Notes under the pieces: model-generated | The model's database searches: none | What the model was told of the DNA's origin: nothing | What the model saw: only the letters and a program-made list of their open reading frames with translations | Translations under genes and position numbers: made by a program | In this document: positions 37,117 to 48,235 of the stretch, piece after piece | Position numbering within the stretch: position 1 is the first letter of the stretch | Layout of the letters: every line of letters starts with the position of its first letter | DNA from: Paraphysoderma sedebokerense | Taxonomy: Eukaryota; Blastocladiomycota; Physodermatomycetes; Physodermatales; Physodermataceae | Length of the DNA: 64,000 bases | Reading direction: 5' to 3' | NCBI GenBank assembly: GCA_025602915.1 | Contig: JAHLJZ010000024.1 | Coordinates: forward strand, 217,672 to 281,671

Positions 37117-38753
37117 TCACAATAAGTCTGTCACAAATTTTCGCCTTCCCCTTTCCTTTCTTGTAACCGTTGCTTCATTTGTTGCCGCTTTTTTACAAAC
37201 TGGTTTCCACACCCACATCAGCGGCTCTTCGTCAATTCCATGTTTTGTCTCAGCCTCCAAACCGCGAGAATCCGCCTCGGCAATGTACGGTAATATGCCT
37301 CCAAGAGAAGTATGACACGAAAACTGCAAAATTTGATCTAAACTTGCTTTGGAACGTCTTGCCCAATGGATTGCTGTTCGGCGGGTTGAGTGTGGTGTTA
37401 TGTCTGTTGTATCCCCGCCAGCCCGCTTGTCAAGTCTTTTAAGTGCATCGTCTAGTATGTTTTGATTTGGCTTCTTATCAGGTTTGCCAAGATGATGCAT
37501 AGACCGAAATAAATAACCAGATTCAATGCGTGACAGTATTAGCCACGGATAAATAGCACGAACTGGGCACAGATTTGGTTCGGTCCCGGTGTTAAGGTGT
37601 ACCGATCGAATTTGGACGGGATCGCACTTGAGCTGAGGAATTTTGAAATCGAGATAAATCGGCAATTGGCCACGGCCAAGGATGGTGTTACCGTCAGAAT
37701 CTTGCGCTGGAATAATATCTTCCACTCTCAATAACGGTAGAATGGTTTTACGACACCCTAAAGCAATGGAGACGATAATCTGATCTCGTTAATTTGAATC
37801 GAAGAAAATTATTGGGAGAAGAAAAGTTCTACTCACAATTGTGTAGTCCCGCAATTCCTGCAACTCTTCAACTACGTCCCATAACTTTAGTAACGTCGAA
37901 AATTTGATAGGTCTGGCTTGCCATTTTGAAACACCACCACGGATCCAGTCGTTCTTCAAATTCTTCATTAGACCTAGCATGGAGGCCTCCCTCAAAGCAT
38001 TTCCTTTTACTCCAATCACGTTTCCCTCCTGATTCTTAATCTCCTGATATATTTCACCTTTTTTGTCCCCTAGTACCCAGCATAATGCGGATTTCAACCC
38101 CTCTGCATGTGCAAATGACAGTCCTAATGGTTGGATCGAGGTAGTTGGCAGCAAATTAGGTTGGCCTTAAGTTGTGGTTAGGACTTTGCAGTAATATGAT
38201 ATAAAAAGTGAGAGCGTACACTGATTTCCATTTTTATCCTGCTCTCGAATGCTTCTTTGATTCCCATACATAAATGGAAGTTCGTACATATACCGGAAAA
38301 CGATTTTCAGAAAGGTCAGCGGAAATGTGAATTCAGCCAGCCAATCCCGACTGATGAATTTCAATAAATCAGCTCCTGAAAATTCTGTAGTTTTCGACAA
38401 TATATACACTGCCGCCACAAATGCTTTCAACCGAGAAGTATACCTATGTGAACAGGAAGGTTAGGCACAGTTTGTAGCACCAGCGATAAGGCAACATACG
38501 TGAGAAGGGTGTTGTCTTTATTCTGGTTAATCTGAGCGTACCCATCGACACCAGTTGTCATCATGATATCTCTCGCACTGTCTGCATTTGATGGTAAAAA
38601 GGTTTCAAGATCAGGAGCGGCACTTCTCAAAGATTGCTGCATTTCATCTACAACACTACACAAAGTGACTTCAGAGCCATTCTTTAACCGGATACACTTG
38701 GCCTTTTGAGATGACCCTTGCTTCGATCTTTTGCGGTCGGTCGACTGAGGCAT
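37117..38753 (-). CDS. Tyrosine recombinase, Crypton-like
   Basis: Spliced from about four exons, starting with MPQSTDRKRSKQG at 38753. The C-terminal half carries the tyrosine-recombinase fold: GCRKTILPLLRVEDI (first catalytic Arg), TPHSTRRTAIHWARRSKASL (HxxR box) and GGILPYIAEA (candidate nucleophile Tyr). The N-terminal part is helical with no recognised domain. The arrangement, introns and host point to the eukaryotic Crypton group, which move as DNA by strand exchange and carry no long terminal inverted repeats. No frame break was seen, so it may be active or domesticated. It lies 217 bp from a tRNA-Arg gene, which may be chance. Confidence 0.7.
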
Positions 38754-38970
38754 GGTTGCAGTTATCAATATGACGAAGAATATTTTGTAGAGGCGTTGTA
38801 CTTAGATGAGGGCGCGCGCTACTGGCCGCTCACCCGACTCACTGACATTTCTGTCAATCGTGCCAATCAATTAATTTATTTAATTCTGAGATGTCAGGAA
38901 GAAAGAAGGAAGAAAATATTAACAGAATGAAAAAAAATAGAAAAAGGGCTGGAAAAGAAAAATTCAAATC

Positions 38971-39042
38971 GAGCATGACAGGACTCGAACCTGCAATCTT
39001 TAGATCCGAAGTCTAACGTGTTATCCATTACACTACATGCCC
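38971..39042 (-). tRNA. tRNA-Arg (anticodon TCG)
   Basis: A 72-nt cloverleaf on the minus strand. The acceptor arms GGGCATG and CATGCTC pair with one G-T. The anticodon arm is TTAGA-CTTCGGA-TCTAA with TCG (bases 39007-39009), reading CGA. The T arm contains GGTTCGAGTCC, a good B box. No intron. A run of five T (38962-38958) nine bases downstream suits RNA polymerase III termination. CCA is not encoded, as usual in eukaryotes. Confidence 0.93.
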
Positions 39043-39240
39043 AGATGCATCGTCTCAGATATTTGTAAGCACTCATAGCTTCATTTAACAGTTATTTTAA
39101 ACGAACTGGATATTAAACGTTTGTACCATGCAACCTTTTTAATGATTCTGGTTTCTTCCTGCCATCAAAATCAATTCTCTTAACGGCATCACTATCATTT
39201 ATTCTCGAAGCTACAAAACACATTACTTCGTCATTATTAT

Positions 39241-42200
39241 CTACAGTCTGGCGTCGATTTTCGATTTACCATCTCGTTCTTGTTTTTTTCCGTTCAAATT
39301 CTTTAATTCGTCAGAATGACTTAACCGCTCTGCTTCTCGATATCCTAGATATTCCCAAACCAATTTATTCCACCATCTGCTAATTTCTTCGCGTCTTAAC
39401 AAGTCGACTGAGTCTATTGGGTTGCCCAGTGATGAGGGGTTGTTTGGATTGGGATTTGGATTTGTGAAGTCGATATCGGTGGTGAGTTGGGCGAGATAAG
39501 AAGGAGAAACCGTGTAAGGATTTTGCGGTTGTTCTCTTTGTGGCGGTGGTTGAGAGGGAGGATTAGATGATACAGCAGATGAAGATGTTGATGAGGTTGA
39601 TGATTCGGTGGATGAGGAAGATGCAGGATTAGAAGGCGATGGTGATGATTCATTCGGATTGACCGAGTTAGCTGTATTAAGGTTTGAATAAGATGCTCTG
39701 AAAGATTCTACATCCAATTTCAACCCGGTTTTGCTAACTTCTGCAAACACAATACTCAATAAATCAATATACCGGACACCCCAATTGACATCCACGTCCC
39801 AACTCTCCGGTTTTAACAAGTCTGTCAATAACACTTGAAGTTTGTAAAAGTATTGTATCGGCACTACTGTCGTTAAAGATGCAATTGTCTTGAGGAGGAA
39901 GAGGTACGAGGGGGTTTGAGATTGAGACTGGGATAACACAGAGGTATGGTCGGATATGTCCACAATCGGTTGAGCAGGAGTAGGCTTCGAGGGAGATAAA
40001 CGGTTTAGCCTGACATGCAAACCTTTCCAATCCTCCAGCTCCTTTTTCAATCTTTGAAGAATATAATCCAAAGCTTTCTCATTTCCATCCCGTGAATCGT
40101 TTCCATCTGCAACGTCTTTGTCCTTGTCCTTGTCCTTGTAGTGCTCATCATCCAGTAATTCAATTTTAACTCCACCCAAACCTTTCACTACACCACCGAC
40201 ACCTTTATACAACACAAACTTGTCTCCATCACGGTTGAATTCTTCCAAGCAATATTCAAAATACCAGAACCAAAATTGTCTCACCACATGGATTTTGTAT
40301 GCGTCAAAGCAGCTGATAATAAGAAGATGGGAAGAGTCGTATAATGATTGAAGAATTGACTGGGACGAAGCACTGGAGGAAAGAGGGATAGAGAAAATAG
40401 GTGTCACGAAGGTGGAAATGTACTTTGCTAGATAATCTAAAGGGAGAGTTTGAATCATTCGGGTGACGAGTCGAATATGGAATAATGATTTTGAAGGGTC
40501 TATTATAGGCAATTCTGACATCGAGGATTGACTGAGAAACATATTTCCATCGACAACTCCGCACTCTAGCCGACTTAAAATGTCGATCGGCCGTTCTAGA
40601 GTATTCACATCAGTCGATTTGTTGGTAGGAATAATCAATTCTTTCACAACATCATCGAGTAACTTTTCGAAACTGTCGAATCTGTATCCCTGAGAATCAA
40701 AATAATCAACAATAAACGAAAGACTCTGCAACATCGAGAGCAATAGGAAAGTCATTTCTTCAATTTGGACATGCTGAGTTGTTGAATGTAAATTCTTATC
40801 GAACCGGAGCGATAAGGAAAACTTCGATAAGAGATTGAACCCTCCACGCTGCAGATTTGTAATTTCTTTATCGCGAATTACCACTACATCACAACCAACA
40901 AGGGTAAACACGAAAACCAACTTTTTCATTACCTCCCAATAAAGTTTTTCCGCCCGTTTCCTGTCAGCTGCGTCATTCTTCCTGCTTTTGTCTGTTCCCA
41001 AAACCTGATCCCAGAATACAAAGGTTTTCGTATGTTCCACGTTTAACCTCTCAGTATATATTGCGAATGATTGCAGTATACTCTGGGTATCCAACAGCGG
41101 AATATTCGGCAATAATACGGACAACAAAGAGGTGATACCGTTGAGATTGTTCCAGTATATTGATCGCGTTTTGGCTTCAATGACGGCAATCGCGTCACGA
41201 AAAACGGTCGTGTCGACGGTTGAATCTGGTAATGTCAATGTTCCCATCGACGAGCGATCAGATTTGGCGGTAAAATGGGAGATGAAGTCTAACGATAACC
41301 CATTCTTTGATGAAACTAGAAACACTGCGATGGCATTCGCGTAGAATGATAATGTTGGCGAATCAAAGATCTGATGAAACTTGTAGATGTATGGAAACGT
41401 TTGGATCGATAGGTAAACTATAATGTCGTTTTCGATTATTGATGGAGCCGATTGTACAGTAGCTTTTACACCATCGGCGGGAAGACTTGATCTTGAATTC
41501 GATGTGGCTAAAGAAGGAATCGATGCAAGCCCTGTAATCGTTATTTCTTCAAGTTTCGCATACGATTTCGTAAAAGTGAGCTTATGAAATTGAAGTTCGG
41601 GAGTGGTGAAAATTCGAAATACGGACGTCGCAGTTAAAACCGACATAACATATTGCAAAGACGATTTTAACTCCACCGTCTCTTTCGTCCTTTCATCATT
41701 CGATCCAGGTCTCGTCATATCGGGAATCTCTAAGGAACTCACCACATTATGGAACCAAATTTCTAATTCTGAGTGCCCGTTTTGTTTGGATTTTACATGG
41801 CTATTATCTTCGATTCGCTTTTTCCAGGCATACTGGAAACATTGGTACCACCTGATAGCCAACTCTGGTATTTCTAATTCAGGATTTTGTCCCAACCTTA
41901 TAACATTTAGATCGGTTTGATCGGGCAAAGCAGCATCCCAAGATGTCAATAAAGCTGATAAAACGGATTTAACGGTTTCAGAGGAAAAGAATTGTAACAA
42001 ATGCGATAACGTAGGGAAATAATATTCTGAATTCATTATCGAAAGGCTATACGGTGACTTACACAACTTTGCTAGGAGTGAAGTAGAAAATGAAACTAAG
42101 GTTGATTTCGGATTTGCAATCGGAGATGGAGATGGAGGAGAAGTCGGTAAAGGGGCAATAACATACGAAAGACCGATGAAGTTAGATGTGGCAAGTTTTG

Positions 42201-43428
42201 CTAATATCGATTCATAATCCTTAGTATGATTGCTGTTCTGTGTAGAATGATTCAACAGATTTATGATCCGACCGCTGTATCCTAAGTACCGTTCGACTGG
42301 ATTGTCATCGTCGTTTCTATTTCGCCTTCGAATCCAGCAAGACAAGACAAAGAACGCATCATAAAGAATCTGTAGATCCTGTACTGAAAGTTTTAAATTC
42401 GAATTTGAAGCTGGGGGGACGATTCGTTTAACAGTTGACATGGAATAATCGAGGAGTTTAGGATGAAACCACGACAATGGCATATGTATTCCGAAATTCG
42501 AGATGATTGATAAATTGAGTTGTTTGATTTTATTGGATAATTGATCAGAATAAGGGGAGATCATAACGCTGATACTTTCGTTAATAAGTGCCGAAAGTTT
42601 TTCAGGTGGAATTGTTCGCTTCGAATCGGTTGAAAGTCGTGTCTCAGATCCATTGGAAGAAGCGGGATATGTATAAAGTACATTAGGTATATAGTTTTGT
42701 CTGATCAGCTGGCTAATTCGTATGAGTTCTAGGATGCCGTTCCAAAACAATGAAAATGGATGTAAAGTTGTCGTGTTTCTGAGTGGATCTGTCACTTCAA
42801 CATCGTAGAAACGAAGGTCACAATTCGTAAATACAGATGCCCAAAATTTGGGGTACTGTAGTCCCTGTAGTCTCTCATGTTTTAGTTTTAGAATTACGGA
42901 ATCCAATAGTTCTTTCAGTCTAGGCGTGGGGTGTGTTGAAAACGAATTCATGATTTGAGAAGTTGATTTTGACGACGGGGAAAGTAATTTTGACATCCAT
43001 GGTTCCGCAAAATATCGAATATATAAAAGTGAAATAACTGTTGTTTCAAGGACAATGGGGTTTAAAGTCTTGATGCTATTTTTCGTTGAATCGAGATTTT
43101 CAATCAGATTTCGAACTGCGACAATTGAACCGTCATTCAAGGTTTCTAGTAACAATTTCCACCCTGACTTGTTGTCTTTGTCTATTTGATACTCTTTACA
43201 GTTTTCCAGAAGAAAAATATTCCATATTTCTTTTGACACAAAAGGGTTAGCGACGTATGGGGACGATTTGAAGTGTTTCTGCGAGGAGTGGCGGACCGAG
43301 TTTGTCGAAGCGGGATGGGAGGAAACGGACGAGTGGAAGAGGAGTCGACCGAGAGGAGAGAATGAGTCTGAATTGATGAGAGCGTCGAAGAGAGACGACA
43401 ATAGATATAAGTCTTGAGTTGAATTCAT
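39241..43428 (-). CDS. Unknown 1,395-residue protein, intronless
   Basis: One uninterrupted frame; the start is at ATG 43428 (MNSTQDLYLLSSLFDAL), since the frame upstream begins only at a TTG. I do not recognise the family. Most of the chain looks alpha-helical with many leucine-rich stretches and no clear membrane segment or signal peptide. Around residues 1140-1160 there is a Lys/Asp repeat (KDKDKDKD). A Ser/Thr/Pro/Asn-rich low-complexity linker lies near residues 1280-1350, and the end is basic (WWNKLVWEYLGYREAERL then KNLNGKKQERDGKSK). Size and composition suggest a helical-repeat scaffold, which is inference only. The lack of introns is unusual beside its neighbours. Confidence 0.8.
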   Translation of the reverse strand: MNSTQDLYLLSSLFDALINSDSFSPLGRLLFHSSVSSHPASTNSVRHSSQKHFKSSPYVANPFVSKEIWNIFLLENCKEYQIDKDNKSGWKLLLETLNDGSIVAVRNLIENLDSTKNSIKTLNPIVLETTVISLLYIRYFAEPWMSKLLSPSSKSTSQIMNSFSTHPTPRLKELLDSVILKLKHERLQGLQYPKFWASVFTNCDLRFYDVEVTDPLRNTTTLHPFSLFWNGILELIRISQLIRQNYIPNVLYTYPASSNGSETRLSTDSKRTIPPEKLSALINESISVMISPYSDQLSNKIKQLNLSIISNFGIHMPLSWFHPKLLDYSMSTVKRIVPPASNSNLKLSVQDLQILYDAFFVLSCWIRRRNRNDDDNPVERYLGYSGRIINLLNHSTQNSNHTKDYESILAKLATSNFIGLSYVIAPLPTSPPSPSPIANPKSTLVSFSTSLLAKLCKSPYSLSIMNSEYYFPTLSHLLQFFSSETVKSVLSALLTSWDAALPDQTDLNVIRLGQNPELEIPELAIRWYQCFQYAWKKRIEDNSHVKSKQNGHSELEIWFHNVVSSLEIPDMTRPGSNDERTKETVELKSSLQYVMSVLTATSVFRIFTTPELQFHKLTFTKSYAKLEEITITGLASIPSLATSNSRSSLPADGVKATVQSAPSIIENDIIVYLSIQTFPYIYKFHQIFDSPTLSFYANAIAVFLVSSKNGLSLDFISHFTAKSDRSSMGTLTLPDSTVDTTVFRDAIAVIEAKTRSIYWNNLNGITSLLSVLLPNIPLLDTQSILQSFAIYTERLNVEHTKTFVFWDQVLGTDKSRKNDAADRKRAEKLYWEVMKKLVFVFTLVGCDVVVIRDKEITNLQRGGFNLLSKFSLSLRFDKNLHSTTQHVQIEEMTFLLLSMLQSLSFIVDYFDSQGYRFDSFEKLLDDVVKELIIPTNKSTDVNTLERPIDILSRLECGVVDGNMFLSQSSMSELPIIDPSKSLFHIRLVTRMIQTLPLDYLAKYISTFVTPIFSIPLSSSASSQSILQSLYDSSHLLIISCFDAYKIHVVRQFWFWYFEYCLEEFNRDGDKFVLYKGVGGVVKGLGGVKIELLDDEHYKDKDKDKDVADGNDSRDGNEKALDYILQRLKKELEDWKGLHVRLNRLSPSKPTPAQPIVDISDHTSVLSQSQSQTPSYLFLLKTIASLTTVVPIQYFYKLQVLLTDLLKPESWDVDVNWGVRYIDLLSIVFAEVSKTGLKLDVESFRASYSNLNTANSVNPNESSPSPSNPASSSSTESSTSSTSSSAVSSNPPSQPPPQREQPQNPYTVSPSYLAQLTTDIDFTNPNPNPNNPSSLGNPIDSVDLLRREEISRWWNKLVWEYLGYREAERLSHSDELKNLNGKKQERDGKSKIDARL

Positions 43429-44193
43429 TCTGTGGTTGTTAATTGCGAATGAATGGTAAGGCCAAAGCAGGGAGGAAAGAGGAATTCTCGCTGATCTCGT
43501 ATTCTTCGCTTCAGCCAACCACAGCTCTGATAGAATGGCATATGTAAAATAAATTCACACTCTGCCATTTTAAAATAATATATCCTATGATATTTTCATT
43601 TAATTTTTAATATACTCATGATTCCATGAATATACAGAAACCGCGACCAACGTCGTTCATGCAACCTCCAATAAGTAAATATAATTATTTTATAGCAATC
43701 GTCAGAGGGGGCAATCACAAACAAGTTTCTCTTCACCAAAGATTTACAAGTAGATGCAAATCGCCCTCATTTTTGATCCTTTCTAAAGCGGTGATGCATG
43801 GATAGGCACGAAGTCTCTAATGTCGCGAATCAGTTTAAATTTCAAACCAAAAGGGACCAAACGTAATGCAATCTAATGAACAGTTATATCGTGCATGGAA
43901 TATCGGATTACGAAGAAATAGAAAGGTTCTTTTTATCCTTTTTAGTACTGATACTGTTTTTTGCAACCGGCCAAAGTTAATTTTGGTTGATTTCCAAAAC
44001 GGGCCAAGACAGAGGCCAAAGTTGTCTCCCTGCATTCCCTCATCATCCACCGACACTTTGACACTTGTATCTTTCAAGAGGAACCAATATAGATTTTGCC
44101 ATCATCATTGAAATTTCAGTACGCTCTCGTTGATATATATCTCGCAATCAAGCAGCTTCTTTCGGCCCTTCCTCTGATAAAGATTAAAAGAAA
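43429..44193. other. Intergenic, divergent region between the unknown protein and NnrU genes
   Basis: 765 bp with no recognised gene; AT-rich. It should contain the promoters of both flanking genes. Confidence 0.45.
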
Positions 44194-45302
44194 ATGTCCT
44201 CCATCCTTCGCCTGGGCGGTATCTTTCTGGGCTGGTCCGCTTTTGCCGGTTCTCATCTCTACATGTAATTATAATCTAAATCCCTCAGTCTATTTATTTC
44301 TATCATCATTTCCCCTCTATATCACTCTTCCGCTATTTTTTCTGACTCTTCTCGCTGCAATTGAACAAAGGTCCCACCCACCCAACCGAAAGCAACTCAT
44401 TAGCGTTCTTGGATCCAAAGAAAAGTTTTTAGGAGTTTACAGCGCCGTGTCGTTCATTACTTTTATTCCAACAACACTATTGTACATTAAAGCCAGACGA
44501 TCTGGATTTACCGGCGGACAGATTTGGCAGGAAAATATATTGACCAAGTTATTGGGTGGGGGTATTAAAGGTTCGTTGATTTCTAGGTGTGATCGATGGT
44601 CAATGAGTCCGGAAATGGGGAGGTAGGGAGAGCGAATTATGGGTTTTAATTTTTCGGGGCATTGACACAATGAAAGGATGTTGTTGAGTATGGTGTGCGG
44701 AAAGTGATGTATTCTAACTGTCGATTTTTCGTAACGCATTAGCTCTTGGACTCATTTCCCTCGGACAAGCAATCTCAGCTCCACAATTATACAAACCGAC
44801 TCCAGAAGATCAACCACGCATTGAATTACCGACTGATAAATCGAAAAAACATATTGAACCCGTAGGAATCCAAAGGATTAGCAGACATCCATTGTTTTTG
44901 GGATTTGCTTTGTTAGGGGTTGGCAATATCCTTACCAGAGGAGCATTAGTCGGTTTGTATCTATATACTATCGTTCAAACATTTCTCTTCTCTTTCTGCT
45001 TTTTCTTTCTGCTCGTCTCCGCAAAAATGGTAATTATGCTAACCTATGGGACTTCACGTTGCTCTGCTACCATAGACATCGCGTACTGGACTGGTTTCCC
45101 TGCCCTTTGGTATGTTGGATCAATCCATCAAGATATGCGTTACAAAGAAGAAGGCCTCATTCCTTCCGAATACTTCAACAAAACTTCGGTGTTACCATTT
45201 GAGGCTGTCGTCGAAGGGAAGCAAGATTTAAACACGGCATGGAAGGAAATGAGAAAGGATAATATCGCTGTGGCATTATGGAGTGCAGTATGGTGGTTGT
45301 AA
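44194..45302 (+). CDS. NnrU-domain integral membrane protein
   Basis: Spliced from about four exons. MSSILRLGGIFLGWSAFAGSHLYM joins SHPPNRKQLISVLG, KFLGVYSAVSFITFIP, a loop, then ALGLISLGQAIS, a conserved RISRHPLFLGFALLGVGNILTRGALV, and DIAYWTGFPALWYVGSIHQDMRY. The RHPLFLG and HxDxR-like elements are those of the NnrU family of multi-pass proteins, which includes bacterial NnrU and the plant 15-cis-zeta-carotene isomerase Z-ISO; heme binding is known for Z-ISO. Whether this protein isomerises a carotenoid or has another redox or membrane role cannot be told. It could matter for a photoresponsive zoospore, but no carotenoid genes are in the window. Confidence 0.75.
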
Positions 45303-45786
45303 ATAGTACGAAATATTGAGCAGAAGTGTTGGGGAAGACAGAACTGTTTAAATCGTTGCAGGTAGTACTTGCGGAATTAACAGAGTAAACCCGAAGTCGC
45401 TGAAATCGTTGAAATCTGTAGTTATGGACCATTTTTGAATCTGGCTTGATGGCAAAAATTATCGGGCTTTTATTATTAATTTACTATAGTACAATTATCT
45501 TCGAATTATATACCACTGCTTAATCTGAAATGAATCTTTAATAGTCAAGTGAATACTCCTTCAATATTTAGGAGAAGAGAAAGAGAAAATATATTTTTGA
45601 CGATAAAGTCGACAATAAAATATTCTTGGCTCGATCTTTCTCTTGGTATAATACCTACCACCTCGTCGGTTCCTTGAAGTAACTTAACCAGGTTTGGACC
45701 ACTGAACCCTGAAAGCTCCACACTTCAGTTTCGACAACACTGCAACATGCTCCATTATTTTTCATTGTTGCATATTTGTCGATCAT
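45303..45786. other. Intergenic between convergent NnrU and PIG-P genes
   Basis: 484 bp of AT-rich 3' flanks. A tRNA-like search by eye near 45640-45720 found no cloverleaf. Confidence 0.45.
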
Positions 45787-46561
45787 TTATCCGTACAGGC
45801 AGACATTGACAACACTGATCGGAATATCTTCGATCTCCGGAATCAAATCATCATTCTCGGCCAAAAACAATTCAGACAATGATTTTCGTATTTTAGGTTT
45901 CCGAGAAGTTACTCGTGACGGTGGTTCCAGCAGATTTGAATCGCTGCTACGTTTTTGTGATTTTGGTGGTTCATCCTCAAGAGTTGATTTTGCGGAAGAC
46001 GATGAAGTAGAGTCCGGAAGAATAGGAGGAAGTGGCGAGCGCGGGGACGGAGAGAGAAGCCTGTTGTGGAGGATACAAGCATGGTCGTCTAGATAATAAA
46101 TATACAGAGAATCAGTCGTACTAATACTGGGGCAGCAAAAGAAAATTGTTGTATTCAAATTGGCAGACCTGTTAAGGTTTCGAAATCTTCAAACGCTTTG
46201 GTTCGGTATAACGTAAGCCCGACATTCACTACGACAATCATTCCAACTGCAATCAAACTCCAGGAGGGGAGAGCAATAGCCCAATACTTATTAGGGTAAT
46301 ATGAGATCCCTATGGCATGGAGGTAATCCGGCGGGGTGAAAGCATAGATCAGGTAGATGACGAAAGAGAGCAAAGAGAGAAGGTAGACGGTGAATCCGGC
46401 GTATTCATAAGTTGGTGTAGGTTGAGGAGGACTTCACAAATGTTACATGAGAGATACTGTTAGATGGATGTGGAAGAATTCTGAATAAATAAATGGAATT
46501 AGGGTTACCTTTGAGCGGATTTGGATGTTGAATGAGTTTTCGACGCGGAGGAGTTGGGCAT
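45787..46561 (-). CDS. PIGP: GPI-GlcNAc transferase subunit P (PIG-P/Gpi19)
   Basis: The exons give MPNSSASKTHSTSKSAQ, then PTPTYEYAGFTVYLLSLLSFV and a second membrane helix after HAIGISYYPNKYWAIALPSW (SLIAVGMIVVVNVGL), which is the two-helix PIG-P domain with its typical GISYYPxxYWAxAxP loop. The C-terminal exon ends with IPEIEDIPISVVNVCLY, the conserved family tail, after a Ser/Pro-rich insert. PIG-P is a small subunit of the ER enzyme that adds GlcNAc to phosphatidylinositol, the first step of GPI-anchor synthesis. It is divergent from POLE3 with about 240 bp between starts, probably a shared promoter. The likely GPI-anchored family at 54-60 kb would need this pathway. Confidence 0.88.
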
Positions 46562-46801
46562 TCGAAAGATGCGAGGAAGATTGAAAGTCGAGTCCAAGGA
46601 TTGTTGCTATTCAGCATATGCTAACGGTATTGTTGTATATATCTATGGAAAATGTATCTCGTTAGAATGGATGTAATGCCTCCTCAAAGTGATGAAATAA
46701 GAAATGGCCGCGAAGGAATTCGATTCCCTCGTTCCGCCGTCCTCCCATTCCTTCATACCTTCAACCATTCGTCCATATTAACATTATCCAATCCTCTCAT
46801 C

Positions 46802-47857
46802 ATGGCAACTCCCCCGCAGACCCTCGATACACAATCCCAACAGTCCCAGGATACTTCTGCCCCTCCGAAGAAATCGATCGAAGATTTTCAACTGCCCAAA
46901 GCAATCCTGACCAGGATCGCAAAGAATGTGGTGCGTTGTTTAACCGTCATTTCGTCCTTTCGATTCGGCTTCATTATTAGCAAATTCTATATTGCACGAA
47001 CGATACTAATATTTATGTTCCTTTGAATCAAAATGGCCATGCAAAACTCCTTGATACGACATCAATCCCGGTACAAATCAAAACAAAAACACAAAACAAT
47101 CGGATAACAGTTACCAGATAACACAAATTTACAAAAAGAAGCTAAAACAGCTCTAGGCAATGCAGCTACGATATTTATCAATTACCTCACCGCAACGTAT
47201 CCTTTTGTTTCTCCGTTCCTCTGCTTTGTTACTCTAGTCTGCAGTTTCCTCGTGGATCGTTCCTTAACATTGAATTCAACTTTCTTGGGTTTATTGTTAC
47301 AGTGCAACAGAAGTGATGAAAGTTTCGAAACACAAAACGATACAGGCGTCAGATGTATTTGAAGCGTTAAAGTTGATTGAAATGCAGGATCATATTCCCA
47401 GGCTACAAGAATTATTGGAAGGTATGTTTTCGCGACAGGGCCATTTCAATTTTAAATGTGAATTCTGCTTCAAGGTCTCTGTAACAAATTCTATATTCCC
47501 CTGTTCGCTATTGTTAATTTTTTTTTATCACATTTCCGTTTTTTCAAAGCCCATAAACAATCCCAAGCTCAGAAAAAATCAAAATCAAAATCCGCCAATC
47601 CTGAGCAAGATAACATGACCGATTCAACACCCGGTACCCCCGACATTGCTGCCCTGCATCCACACAGTTCTGAGAGTCTTAACAGAGACCAAAACGATAC
47701 AGAAACCGATCCGGATGATTATGAAAACGCGGATATTGATATGGATGAGGAAGATGATGATGATGACAGTGACATGGCGAGTGGGGGAGCAGTGAAAAGA
47801 AAGAATGGAGGTGAAGTTGGATTTGAAGGTGGTGAGAAGAAAAGGTTGAAGAACTGA
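46802..47857 (+). CDS. POLE3: DNA polymerase epsilon subunit 3 / histone-fold protein (POLE3/Dpb4)
   Basis: Spliced exons read KKSIEDFQLPKAILTRIAKN, then LPDNTNLQKEAKTALGNAA, TIFINYLTAT, TEVMKVSKHKTIQASDVF and EALKLIEMQDHIPRLQELL. This is the H2B-like histone fold of Dpb4/POLE3, which pairs with Dpb3/POLE4 in DNA polymerase epsilon and in the ISW2/CHRAC remodeller. A long acidic tail (DMDEEDDDDDSDM) and a basic end are usual for the family. About four exons. The gene stops with TGA, showing TGA is a normal stop here. Confidence 0.88.
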
Positions 47858-48235
47858 GCTTGTTGTCAGTTTTGATTTCTGAACCGTCAGTCGAATCTGA
47901 CATGGGCGGAGAATTCATAGAAAAGTCAATGACTTCTCCGTCATTCATTCAGAGATGGTGTTCATTCGTTCGATAGAGATCGATCCCTAATAAAACACTT
48001 GTATATACTCACAGAATCAGAAATGAGAAACAATTCCATTGGGCTCAAGACTAAAGGATAGCTTCCTACAACATTGAAGACAACTCTAAGTATAATATAT
48101 TTGGAGTATATACATAAGAAAAAACAAAAATGTTATAATTTACAATCCATTAATCCCGGCAACCTACGTCGAAGTGGGTATTTGTCATGTATGATCACTA
48201 TCAGCAACCAGTGCATAAATTATCCGTGCTACGCT
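47858..48235. other. Intergenic between convergent POLE3 and ORC1 genes
   Basis: 378 bp of 3' flanking sequence with no gene recognised. Confidence 0.45.

Noticed and set aside
45640-45720. Possible tRNA gene
   Set aside because: It has a B-box-like look in places but no pairable acceptor and anticodon arms.
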